From Euprymna scolopes (taxonomy: Eukaryota; Mollusca; Cephalopoda; Sepiida; Sepiolidae), in NCBI GenBank assembly GCA_024364805.1, contig CM044506.1:32288496-32313060 (forward strand): DNA of 24,565 bases, in the 5' to 3' direction. The translations under genes and the position numbers were made by a program. This document shows positions 1 to 9,272 of the stretch, piece by piece (the stretch's first letter is position 1; each line of letters starts with the position of its first letter). The notes beneath the pieces were generated by a model, which worked only from the letters and a program-made list of their open reading frames with translations, made no database searches and was not told where the DNA came from.

Positions 1-617
1 GGGTGAAAATGTAATAAAAAAATAAAATAAAATAAATAAACAACATTCATGGACGAGAAAAGCTATTATTAAATAAAACAATCAAAAATTAAAATTTAAA
101 TTAAATGGTGAAATAAAATGTAGTTATTAACATTTGAATCTAAAAAGATAAAAATTAAAATTAATATAACAACGACTTATCTCAAAAGAGTTCCATCTTC
201 AAAATGCAAACTGTTGAAGGGAAATTTGCTTTAAAAACATCAGCGTTTCAAAGACATTTTTTTTTAAAATTAACCGTTAAAAAAAAACGTGATCGTCTTC
301 TGCACTTTGGCTAGTGATGTTTTAAGGAATTGCGAGATAAAGGAAAGCGGATGGGGGGGGGCATGTAAAGAGAATATAATTTTTATGCATGTTGTAAATG
401 GACAACTTCTAATAAATAATTTTATGTTCATTTCATTTCATCAAGGAAAAATTAAAAGAATCGTTTTGGAATCAGAAATTAGGCTCCAATTTTTATGATC
501 CTGATATTGATTCCGATGCCCCAAAAAGTTCTGATTTTTACGATTCCCGATTCCGGTTCTGATAAATCGTCCCAACATTAAGAGGTTAGCATAAAGTCAC
601 CTCTCCAAACAAAAAGA
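1..617. other. AT-rich non-coding sequence
   Basis: No supportable gene. The stretch is strongly AT-rich with many short A and T runs. Around 500-570 there is a degenerate series of GATTCC-like words (ATTCCGAT, GATTCCCGATTCCGG), which looks like an old simple repeat or the edge of a decayed transposon. The short open frame near 289-498 has no recognisable features. Confidence 0.5.
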
Positions 618-619
618 TC

Positions 620-667
<48 letters not shown>
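618..667. repeat. (CT)n microsatellite
   Basis: About 25 CT dinucleotides with a single G interruption near 632, followed by a short CA run. It is a simple sequence repeat. Confidence 0.95.
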
Positions 668-674
<7 letters not shown>

Positions 675-1398
675 TAACTGACCTCCAAAAAATTTTAAAA
701 AATGACCAAACGTTGTTTGGCTCAGACGTGAACGATCATTTTTTTTTAATATCCTATGCAAAATTAATCCCACACTCTAAGTTAATTTGGTATTTATTCA
801 AATTGGCGTTTATGGCGACAAAATACAAGCCCAAAAAGTCTGTACCAATCACGGAACGAAGATGATATATTCCAAAAATCACGCAAATTGATCAAGTATT
901 TTTTTTTATTCAATTTTACAACTAAGCAAGTTTGTTTTCGTCAGCCATGATTAAATCCAATTAAATAAACAAGAGGGAGACACTTAATTCATAGTAAAAT
1001 GGTTCAAATCAGCCTTATGTTCAATACAGTTTAGTGTACTACTACAGTTTATCGCCGAAAATGTTTTTTTCTGGCATCTGCCATCAGAATCAGAGGGAGA
1101 AATCAGTATTTTAAATTATGACCTAAGCATGAAATAAATAACAAAAAAAAAAAAAATTAAACTAGATAATGATTACTACGGGAAAGAACTAATTACTACG
1201 TACCTCAACCTCTCTATGTTAAGAACGGCTTTCGACGTTGGGGGAGGGATGCTTATTCCGATAGCTATTCTTAACATGGGGAGGTTGGCGGTGTTTGTAC
1301 GACGCTGGGATACGTAGTAATTAGTTCTTTCCGGAAGTAATCATTATCTAGTTCAATTTCTTGTTATTTCATGCTTCGGTCATAGTTTAAAAGATTTC

Positions 1399-1600
1399 GG
1401 TACTAGTGCCGAGAGTAATCTGGACGTAAATAATAACGTTATCATTTAAAAAGCCATTCTTAACATGGGGAGGGGAGGGTGTTTTGTACCTATTCTATAC
1501 TTCAACCTTACAATTGAATAAAAAACATATCATAAAACTTTAATTAAACTTGGAAATACGATTTAAAAAATAGCGCGGATTATCACTCTGCACTAGCACC
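1399..1600. mobile_element. Small nested MITE with 8-bp target duplication
   Basis: The left end GGTACTAGTGCCGAGAG is an imperfect inverted repeat of the right end CTCTGCACTAGCACC. The element is flanked on both sides by AAGATTTC (1391-1398 and 1601-1608). It interrupts the right arm of the surrounding palindrome exactly where the left arm is continuous, which independently supports an insertion of about 200 bp. An 8-bp duplication is typical of hAT-type elements and a few other superfamilies. The terminal bases are not the usual hAT CAG start, so the superfamily call is tentative. It has no coding capacity. Confidence 0.75.
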
Positions 1601-1679
1601 AAGATTTCTCCTTCTTATTTTGACGACAGGTACCCGAAAAAAATGGCGTCTCTATTTTTGGCGATAAACTGTAGTAGTT

Positions 1680-1735
1680 TAGTAGTAAAAATCGCTAAAA
1701 AATCGTAGTAGTTTAGTAGTAAAATCGCTAAAAAT
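1680..1735 (+). repeat. Short direct duplication inside the palindrome arm
   Basis: The phrase GTAGTAGTTTAGTAGTAAAA followed by TCGCTAAAAA occurs twice in tandem, about 30 bp apart, on the inner side of the outer right arm. The left arm has only one equivalent, so this is a local tandem duplication after the palindrome formed. Confidence 0.7.
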
Positions 1736-1823
1736 CGTAAATTTTGATTTTCTAAGTTTAAAAAATACTTGATCGATTTACATGATTTTTGGAATATAGC
1801 ATCTTCGTTCTGTAATGATTACA

Positions 1824-2169
1824 TACACCCGTCTAGTTGAATCCACTGTGAAAAATTCCCCCCACTCTTTATCTGTGCCTAAATCAAAACGTGGATTCCA
1901 TGAACAAAGCTTCTTTCTTAGAACTGCACGCAGGTCGCAGTGCACGACGAGGGCACGCGACGCCTGTGGAACGCCATTCCGTCTGCCTGCTTCCCACCTG
2001 ACTACAACTTAGATGTCTTCAAGTCCAACGTTAACAAATTCCTAATGAACCGCCCCCTTAAGTAAACACTTCATCAAATCTCCACACTAACGTACTGTAC
2101 TTGCAATAACCCTTATCCCTGAGTGGCTTCCGGGCCTTGATAAGTGGTGACCACCATGTAAAAAAAAAA
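1824..2169 (+). mobile_element. LINE subfamily B, 5'-truncated 3' end
   Basis: The sequence matches the 3' end of the subfamily B copy at 21700-22497. It encodes the C-terminal reverse-transcriptase words HSLSVPKSK, FHEQSFFLRTAR and FKSN, then a non-coding tail with CTTATCCCTGAGTGG and GGGCCTTGATAA, and a run of A at 2160-2169. It begins exactly where the right arm of the palindrome ends, so it was probably inserted at or near the palindrome edge. It is non-functional because the endonuclease and reverse-transcriptase core are missing. There are internal differences from the other copies, such as extra sequence after LRTAR. Confidence 0.85.
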
Positions 2170-2599
2170 TACATCATACAAACTTTTCTGTATTTTCTTT
2201 ACTTTTAATTGCCGCTATTAGTGCCAATTTGAATAAGCACCGTTAATTTTGAAAATTTCTTTATACAGCCAATTTTTCACGCTTTTTGCATATAATCGCC
2301 TAAAAGATAGAATCTCATTTTTATTTTGAGTGAATTACCATACAGTAATATACATTGCTTTAAGTTCTTGAAAGACTGAAATTAAAAGTGATATTCCGTG
2401 CGTAAAATTAAAAGACAATAAAACAAACACACGAAGAATGTAAATAATTTTTTTTATGTATTTATGTTTTAACCTTTCCAATGCGAATAAACCTTCCTTT
2501 AAAGTAAAAAAAAAAGATTAAAATGGTAACGATTAATGTGAACACTAACAAAAGCATTCTCCTTTCTCAAAACAATGCAAATACAATGACGACTACTAA
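2170..2599. other. AT-rich flank upstream of candidate first exon
   Basis: No gene seen. It contains A- and T-rich runs. An open frame starting at 2523 continues into the candidate first exon, but it shows no domain and is probably incidental. Confidence 0.4.
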
Positions 2600-2774
2600 A
2601 AATTCGATAGGAGTGGTAGTAGTTCACGCATGCGAATTTCCGTTAGCATTTGTCGCTCTCGCTCTCCCTCATCAGCAGTCAGTAGCGTGTGAAGACGAAG
2701 CTAACTTGCATGCTTCCCGCACGCCACACACTCCTAGTTCACAACCTTTGCACTTCAGATATTAACATTCACAG
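2600..2774 (+). promoter_or_regulatory. Candidate promoter and non-coding first exon of the BEN-like gene
   Basis: This is a locally GC- and CpG-richer patch in a very AT-rich background. CGCATGCG at 2627-2634 resembles the core of vertebrate NRF1-type promoter sites. It is followed by a CT/CpG-rich tract (GTCGCTCTCGCTCTCCCTC) and several CG dinucleotides. It ends in CACAG at 2774, followed by GTAGGT at 2775, a strong splice-donor match. The next recognised exon on this strand (10890) starts at an acceptor only six bases before its ATG, so an upstream non-coding exon is required. This patch is the best candidate in the window. The exact start site is unknown and no TATA box is obvious. Confidence is limited because transcription is inferred from composition and the donor alone. 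Confidence 0.4.
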
Positions 2775-4035
2775 GTAGGTGCAATTACACCAAGTTAGTC
2801 CACCCAGCAATTAGTGACAAAAGTTATTTATATATCAGATTGATAAAAGTGAAAGTGTACAAAGTAAATGAATTAAAACTCAAACTGACATAGCGACTGA
2901 ATGTGTAACTTTTTTTTTGTTTGTTTAGCATTCATCATAGCTTTAGCATTCGGAAGGTATTTCGACTTTTACGTGTGCATTCACAGAGAATGATATATCC
3001 ATAATTAATTTCAAAACTTCATTTCTGAAAATTTTTAGCATTTATTTTATCTTAAAAGAAATAAAACTGTTTTCTTTATTGCGAAATCCACATTTCTCTA
3101 TCGACAAGAAGAAATGCGAAGAAAATGTAGGTCACACGCTTAAAGATGGCTGTCCATCAGCAGCAGTAACTGCCATGAATCAGAAAACGAAGTATTTTTA
3201 TTTGATCCAATAAAAATTAGAACTTATGAAAAAAAAGTGCTTAATTTTGGTCGTTTTCAAAAAGTTTACTAAAATAAAGTATACCAAGAAATGAGGTATT
3301 ATTGAAGCGCTGCTGCGTGCGCCCTATAACCTCCTCTAAAAATAAGATTCTACTTTTTTAGGCGATTACATGCAAACAGCTTGGAAACGTTGATGGTACA
3401 AAGAAAAAAAAATAATAAAAGAATATTTTAGACTTTATAGTGAGGTATAAATTTAGCATAAAATAGTTATTCAATATAGTGTTTGTAAAAATTCTTGATC
3501 ATATTCATAATTTCTTGAAAATCAATTGAGAGTACGTATGTTTTTTTTTGTTTTTTTTTTTGAGAGGAAGGCTAAGTAATTCTTTTCTATTTATAATGTA
3601 TTAAAACAAGTTCTAAAAAAATACTTTCTTGTTTGTTTTTCTTATAGATCCATATTATTAATGAATAATGTCCCTACTTCTATCCCTACCCTAGATGCCT
3701 TGTCAGAATTACTGCCCATCGAACACTAAAGCAAATAGGTTGGCCCATCTATTTATTCGCAATACCCTGCATAGTAGAAGCATCTCCTACCTTTATATGC
3801 TAGTTTCTACAGACCATGCTTTTTTTTTTCATAAGGTCAAACCGTGATCAATGGGCAGCCATTCCTTTTTATCACTCTAAAAAAATATTTGGCTACATGC
3901 CCTTAAAAATACTATGTGGTCTGAAAATGTGAGATCATTACTACCCAGAGCAGGTGATCAGTTTATGTTTCTAGTTTAAAATATTTTTTTGGCATAGAAT
4001 GCAGAGTTTTACAGTAATTATATAATTCTTTTTTA
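2775..4035. other. Intron 1, AT-rich stretch without a gene
   Basis: No exon or recognised element is supported here. The sequence holds poly-T and poly-A runs (for example near 3541-3561) and scattered AT-rich motifs, consistent with ordinary intron. Confidence 0.45.
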
Positions 4036-4039
4036 AGCA

Positions 4040-4215
4040 TGAATCATCATTATCATTAGTTAGCATTTGTTTTATATGCTGGTATATGTTGGATGGTTTA
4101 AAAAAAATTGACTTCCAAAGTAACCTACCTCTACCCAGGTCTTTATTTATCCCTCTTTCTTTCAGATCGATTTTTTATCATTTCCTCCCACGTTTTCCTT
4201 GACATTCTCTTGTAA
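4040..4215 (+). repeat. Decayed SINE-like dispersed repeat, copy 1
   Basis: ATCATCATTATCATTAG leads into a segment with ATGCTGGTATATGTTGGATGGTTT, AATTGACTTCC, ACCTACCTCT and TTTATTTATC. The same order of words recurs at 6295-6470. The ATCATC leader plus 'TGCTGGCATGGGTTGGACGG' style is what I remember of a very abundant octopus repeat. Assignment to that family is from memory, while the two-copy homology is visible directly. Confidence 0.6.
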
Positions 4216-4409
4216 ACTGGACCTACTTCCTCAACTGTTCTACTTCTACTAACCCAAGAACTCTTATCAATTTTTTCCATTGTGGCCATATCATCAAAGT
4301 CTCCTGTTCTGCACACATCTCACTATACTGTTCAGATTTTATCTTCGTTTGAGATCATCAGAACTAAGCTCATCTTTTAGTACAAATAAAAGTTTTTAAA
4401 ACTTAGAAA

Positions 4410-5478
4410 GGGTAGAAATAACTGCAACCAAGAGAAAGCATACCAAAATGATCAGGAAACGTATTGAAGACCTCATGATTTCTGAAAGATGTATAATAGT
4501 GTAGTGAATAATAGACAATCAACAATTTCTCCACTATCCAACAACCATGAAGTTGCTTGCACGGCAACCAAGATAGCTGACCTGCTTGCCCAGTTGTTCA
4601 CCTACAACTCCACCTTAGACCCAACTAAGCACTCCCTTCCAAATTTTTCTTTGCAGACAAAAAAATCATCCCTTCCTTCCATTGAATTGTTAATCCATTA
4701 GGTACTAGTCCAATATTGAGACGAATATGCAACATAGATTCTTCCAAGGTAAAAAAAAAAAATCCTAGATGGCCATACTTCTAAACAACATGATATTGAT
4801 GCACGTATGTCGAGCCTTTATTATTCCTGATATCCATAAACGACCTCCCTGATAAAATAGTGTATCAGATGGGTATATTTACTGATGACCCCACTCTATA
4901 ATAGGCATGAGGGAAAAGCGGGTGTACACACATCCAAGGCAATGGCAAAACCTCTAGAAAACGACCTTCAGTCCGTAGTGAATTGTGGCCGTCAATAGAT
5001 GATAGCATTTAATGCTACTAAGCTTCTTTTCATTTAACAGCTACAAAAACTCTTCTCAACCACCAATTGTCATGACAACACCTTACCCAAGACCTCATTC
5101 TCCAAATTCCTCAGCTTAGCATTCACATTCATGCATTGACAACATTGCCAAAGAAGGTGGGCTCCCTCTAACATGCTAGAAAATTATTCACACCTGAGAG
5201 TATCCTATATCTTTACAAATTTACGTCCATGCATGGAGTATCGTTGCCATATTAGAGCTAGTGCATCTACCACTGGTTTCTTACACTTAACCAGGGTCAA
5301 AAAAAGGGGGTCCAATCAATCTAATAGTTTTATCTACAAAGCTTTTGTCTCATTACTGCAATGTCACGTCCTTATGATTGTTGTAAATAGTTTTACAAGT
5401 ACTTCAGCACATCGATTGGCAAAATTCCACCCCTTCACTATAGAGGCCCCCAGATGCTAGAAGGCTTTCGACTATGGC
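4410..5478 (+). mobile_element. LINE subfamily A fragment with internal deletion
   Basis: Its order is collinear with the minus-strand copy at 14432-17425. GGAAACGTATTGAAGACCTCATG and GTGAATAATAGACAATCAACA (near 4450-4530) match the linker between endonuclease and reverse transcriptase. 4530-4665 matches the region encoding NNHEVACTAT...LDP..HSLP. After a gap in homology near 4665-4745, the reverse-transcriptase motif B-C region follows (FLISINDLPDKI, then the motif C site read as FTDD rather than FADD), then the C-terminal domain to about 5478. It is heavily decayed, with many stops and frame changes, and most of the reverse-transcriptase core is deleted. Confidence 0.8.
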
Positions 5479-5512
5479 ACAAGGACATGACATTGTAATA
5501 GAGAGACAGAGG

Positions 5513-5697
5513 TTTTGTAGACCGCTATTAAATTAGAGACTCTTTTTTGGACTCTGTTAAGTGTGAGAGACTAGTGGTTGGTGCACCAGCTCAGATGTGA
5601 CAACAATACTCCATGCACAGATGAATGGTGGCTTTATAAAGATATAGAACACTGCCAAGTGTGAGAAGTTTTCTAGCACAGTAGAGTGCGTCCATCT
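5513..5697 (-). mobile_element. LINE subfamily A fragment, inverted
   Basis: The reverse complement encodes the same C-terminal reverse-transcriptase segment seen at 5165-5345 and at 14870-15050: ARKLLT-like, LYKATIH-like, CMEYCCHI-like and VQKRV-like words. It lies in the opposite orientation to the copy just to its left, so the two could pair. It is short and decayed, with no 3' tail of its own. Confidence 0.8.
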
Positions 5698-6290
5698 TTT
5701 TTGCGGCAGAATTTTTTTGTAATTATCACGTTTAATTGTAATTCATTGCTCATAACTATTTTATTTGTAAAAAAAAAAAATGTATTGATGTTAATAAATT
5801 ACTATTTCAGTACCATAACACAATTTTGTATCTGTGTATATATGTAATTCATGACAGAGTAAACAAATGAGTGCTTGTGCCTCAGTTTTATATGGAAAAA
5901 AAAAAAAAAGAAAAAAAACACTAATTATTACCTAGGTGAAAATATATTGTTGGATCAAAAGCTTAACAGAAAAATAATTTAAAATGTATTCTTCTTTACT
6001 AATTAAAAAAAAATCTGTTTCAACTGGCAAATAAAAAAAATCCCTTGTGGATGTATATGAAATATCAGGAAGTTTCATTGGATGTTCTGTTTGTTTAGAA
6101 AGATAAAAATAGGCTCAAACTACTTTCCATATGTATGATGTGTAGGAATACGAGATGAAAGGTAAGAATTCATATTAACAAATAAAGCATTTCAATTGTT
6201 TGAAGGGTCCATGACCAGAATAAGGTTGAGAAACTTTCGCTTATAGTATTAAACTCCATAATTTAATTTCTCTTCTACTTCTCCCCCTCA
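5698..6290. other. Intron 1, AT-rich stretch without a gene
   Basis: No exon is supported. It includes poly-A tracts near 5769-5780 and 5896-5925 that may be remnants of old retroelement tails, but no upstream element body is recognisable. Confidence 0.4.
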
Positions 6291-6294
6291 TCCT

Positions 6295-6470
6295 ATCTTC
6301 ACCACCACCATCATCTTCTTTTTTCCATTTTAAATGCTGGCATGCGTTGCATGGTTTTTAGAAATTGATTTCCGAATTAACCTATCTCCGACCAAGTTTT
6401 TATTTATCTGTCTTTTTCTGAAGTCCATCCTTATAACTTTCTCTTATATTTTCCTTGGCCGCTGGCAGCT
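6295..6470 (+). repeat. Decayed SINE-like dispersed repeat, copy 2
   Basis: A CACCACCACCATCATC leader is followed by TTTCCATTTTAAATGCTGGC and ATGCGTTGCATGG, then GATTTCC, TAACCTATCTCCGACCAAG and TTTATTTATCTGTC. The same words appear in order at 4040-4215. It is in the same orientation as copy 1. A short open frame crosses it but reflects the repeat rather than a gene. Confidence 0.6.
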
Positions 6471-6721
6471 GTATGAAGGAATACAGAGTTACATCTCATT
6501 TTTTGAAGGTGGCAGTCATTTGAAAATAATTCCAACTGAAGCAAATATTTTCTAAAAGTAATTAAATCAAATTACATTTTATTCTTAACAACATAATGCA
6601 ACAATCCATACGGAAAACTGATGAGTCAAATTCAAGTCTTCATTTTGTAGGAAGAAAGCTATTGATAACAAGGAAATGATAAAGAGACTGATTTTACTTC
6701 ATATATTAGATAACAAAATTA

Positions 6722-7225
6722 TTTTTTTTTGTTTTTGTAGCAATGACTTACCATTTATCAAAGGGAAATAGGCATAAGGGTTAAAGAGGTGGAGAGGTTA
6801 AATATCACGGAAGGATTGAAAATGATAAATGGAATAAACAAAATCTGAAGACTTAGGAGTTCAGTTTATGACAAGTACTTGCTGAGATTGGATTTGAAGA
6901 TGACCATGTTGTGAACTGCAGGGAAGCAGTCTAGTAGTAATGTGTCCCACTGATAGGAAATATTTGGAAAGAAATTCTGTTCATGAAAATTACATTCGAG
7001 GAAGAAAAACAAAGGAAAGTTTTGTGCAGTTGTGGTAGGAAGACGAGTTCTTGTCATAAGTGTCTTGCAAAGAAGAACAAGCGATTGAAGTTCAGTTGAG
7101 CAACTTCTATGAGAATAGAAAAAGACTAGCAACATCTTTTGTGCAAAATGGGGTGGAGAGAAGGGAAAAGATTATCCCTTTCACTAGATTGTGTACTCAA
7201 TTTTGTACCTGTTAAGGTAAGAAAA
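6722..7225 (-). mobile_element. LINE subfamily B 3' end, minus strand
   Basis: Read on the minus strand, it encodes a decayed C-terminus (YSHRSCSTELQSLV, FHEQNFF, then FPAVHNMVIFKSN). A tail follows with a decayed version of the subfamily B CTTATCCCTGAG...TTGATAA region, and then an A-run (T-run at 6722-6730). Upstream homology continues to about 7225, where it matches the subfamily B segment GTACAAAATAGACTTTGTGG. It is strongly 5'-truncated and inactive. Confidence 0.8.
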
Positions 7226-7344
7226 GGTGATCTAGGTAGCATTTCTTTAGATATGGTAGCAGTCCTTCATCTGAGGATGTATGTGACTCTTAGATTATAA
7301 AACTATAAACTTAAATCATATATATAAACTTAGATGACATGTAT

Positions 7345-8163
7345 AAACCAGCAAATCTCTCTGACAAATAGTATGGATTTAGGCAATGTAGTTCTACTGC
7401 ACATATTTTAACAATCATCTCTGAACGCATATACCATGCGTTGGATAAGGTGGGCAAAGCCAGGCCTGTAGCCCTTCATATATCACAGGGCCTTTGACAA
7501 AGACTGGCATGAAGGGCTGCTAATGAAAATTAAATTCATTGATGGACATACATCCAAGCAGCATAACATTAATGCAGGAGTGCTTCAGGGATCGATCCTT
7601 GGATCACTATTATTCTTGATATTCGTAAACGACCTTCCTGATAATATTGTGTCTGAGATGGGTATATTTGCTGATGATACAATGCTCTATAACATGCATG
7701 AGGGAAGAAGGGAAGTACACAAATCTAAGACAATAGCTGAATTGTTAGAAAATGACCTTCAGACCATATAATTCTAGTAAGGCTAAGCTGGTCTCCTTTA
7801 ACAATTACAAGATGCCTTTCCAACCACTGATACCCATGACAAATAACACCCTACTTTATAATTCTTTCCTTAAACTCCTCAGCCTAACATTTGCGGGCAA
7901 TATGAACTGGAACTAATACATTGAGAACATTGTGAAAGATGCTGCAAAGAAGGTGGGTTCTCTCTATTGAGCTAGAAAATTACTCACACTTGAAAGTATC
8001 CTGTACCTCTACAAGGTTACTATTCACTTTTGCATGGAGTATCATTGCCACATCTGGGCTGGTACATCTACCATTCGCCCCATTTTCTTGAATCGGGTCC
8101 AAAAAAGAGTTTTCAATCTAATAAATCTCATTTTGTCAACTAAACTCCAACCCCTGTCCTGGA
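7345..8163 (+). mobile_element. LINE subfamily A reverse-transcriptase fragment
   Basis: It starts at the region encoding LTDKQYGFR (read here as near SDK*YGFRQCSSTAHILT). It then runs through motif A (near 7485-7510), motif B (GVLQGSILGSLLFLIFVNDL, with Leu in place of the usual Pro) and motif C (FADDTMLY, 7666-7689), to the region equivalent to LQPLS at about 8163. An 82-residue open piece covers motifs B-C (7523-7771). Elsewhere there are stops and frame changes. There is no endonuclease and no 3' tail. Its left end faces the minus-strand subfamily B copy. Confidence 0.85.
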
Positions 8164-8716
8164 AGTGAAGGAGGTGATTAATGCATTAGTTACACTTATT
8201 CACGTGTTCCTAAGCAACAATAATACATTTCAACACTTTCAATAACACTTCACTTTCTCTCTTTCTTAGTTATGTTTATATGCTTAGAATTCACTCCAAA
8301 CTAACCACTCATTATAAATTTTGGAACACAGCTGGTAAGCGTTAACAGAGCATAATGTAGTCTATATTTAGTTTAATTTAGTTTTATGCAAAAGTGTGTA
8401 AGATATGGAGTAGACTTGTTTGGTATCTTTTGGACGAGGTTTTGCTTGCTCGTTCAACTTCAATCGAGCGTTCAAATTCAGTCATAAAAATGAAGGAAAA
8501 ATATTGAAATTTTGTCTAAGAGTAATAGAATTAAACCACTGAAATATAAAATCATAAGATAAACACATATATACCTCTAAATTACACCAAGGCAGCCATA
8601 AAACTTTCTTATATTTATCAACATTAGATGAAAATTAAGCGTTTTCAACTATGATTTTTTGAAAATTGTAAACTTTTGGCGTTAAATTTCAATGTGAACG
8701 AATACTGAGTATGAAC

Positions 8717-8718
<2 letters not shown>
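8164..8718. other. Intron 1, no gene seen
   Basis: AT-rich sequence with no recognisable exon or element. Confidence 0.4.
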
Positions 8719-8762
<44 letters not shown>

Positions 8763-8780
8763 CATACATACATACATATA
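8719..8780. repeat. (TA)n then (TACA)n microsatellite
   Basis: About 20 TA dinucleotides (8719-8758) pass directly into TACA tetranucleotides. It is a compound simple repeat. Confidence 0.95.
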
Positions 8781-9253
8781 TTCTGAAAGTTCTATCTTTT
8801 AGCTTTCTAAATATTAAAACAGATATCACCTCTGACCCCTAGAGTTGTCTTTTCTTGACCCCCAAAGTCCCATAGAAGCTGTTTTGGCATATAAATGGGC
8901 AAAAAAGTCCCAGAAGATGAACACCCCTGGCTTTCTAAGGTTGATTTTCTGATTCTTCGGTCAAACAACTCTACTAGATGCAATTTTTTAAAAACTTTTC
9001 AAAAAAATTTACGTGCCGCAACAGTCCTTTTTCGGCCTTTTGGCCTTATTTTGGCTGGGCTCAAAAACTGGGTTCCTATTGATTGCTAGATCTGAAATTT
9101 GGCAGTTCATCATAACTTATGTATATTTTACATGGGTCAAAAGGATAAAAAATTCTGAGGGTGGGGGAGGGGTGGTGGTGAAATTTCGGTCTTTTACTGG
9201 ATGATTTGGCATGAAATGTGGTGGAGTAGAAGTGGGAGACTTCTAAGGTGGTG
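8781..9253. other. Intron 1, unassigned moderately complex sequence
   Basis: No gene is supported. Two overlapping short plus-strand frames (8895-9204) lack domains. A G-rich patch (GGGTGGGGGAGGGGTGGTGG, 9159-9178) precedes the telomere-like repeat. The higher sequence complexity suggests a dispersed repeat of unknown family. Confidence 0.35.
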
Positions 9254-9272
9254 TTAGGGTTAGGGTTAGGGT
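9254..9272 (+). repeat. Interstitial telomere-like (TTAGGG)3
   Basis: Three perfect TTAGGG units are followed by TAAC. TTAGGG is the telomere repeat of most metazoans including molluscs. This short internal array could come from double-strand-break repair or be part of a dispersed repeat. Confidence 0.9.

Larger units (their letters stand above)
841..1823. repeat. Large imperfect palindrome (foldback element)
   Basis: Three successive segments on the left recur as reverse complements, in mirrored order, on the right. 841-907 pairs with 1757-1823: both read AACGAAGATG, then TATATTCCAAAAATCA, then GATCAAGTATTTTTT with few differences. 1031-1056 pairs with 1660-1686, sharing ACTACTACAGTTTATCGCC. 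About 1107-1204 pairs with 1311-1396, sharing the GACC.AAGCATGAAATAA, AACTAGATAATGATTAC and GAAAGAACTAATTACTACGTA blocks. The centre is near 1250, where CCTCTCTATGTTAAGAA faces TTCTTAACATGGGGAGG. The right arm is longer because it carries a nested element at 1399-1600. No coding capacity is seen, so this is a non-autonomous foldback DNA element or an inverted pair of MITEs. Its superfamily is not determined. Confidence 0.85.

Noticed and set aside
289-498. 69-codon plus-strand frame near the left edge
   Set aside because: Short, AT-rich, no recognisable feature and no splice or promoter context.
2523-2765. 80-codon plus-strand frame over the candidate first exon
   Set aside because: No domain, and its 5' half is low-complexity AT-rich sequence. 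The region is better explained as promoter and untranslated exon.
6722-8163. Single LINE insertion with a twin-primed 5' inversion
   Set aside because: The two pieces resemble different subfamilies and overlap slightly in content, so two separate insertions fit better.
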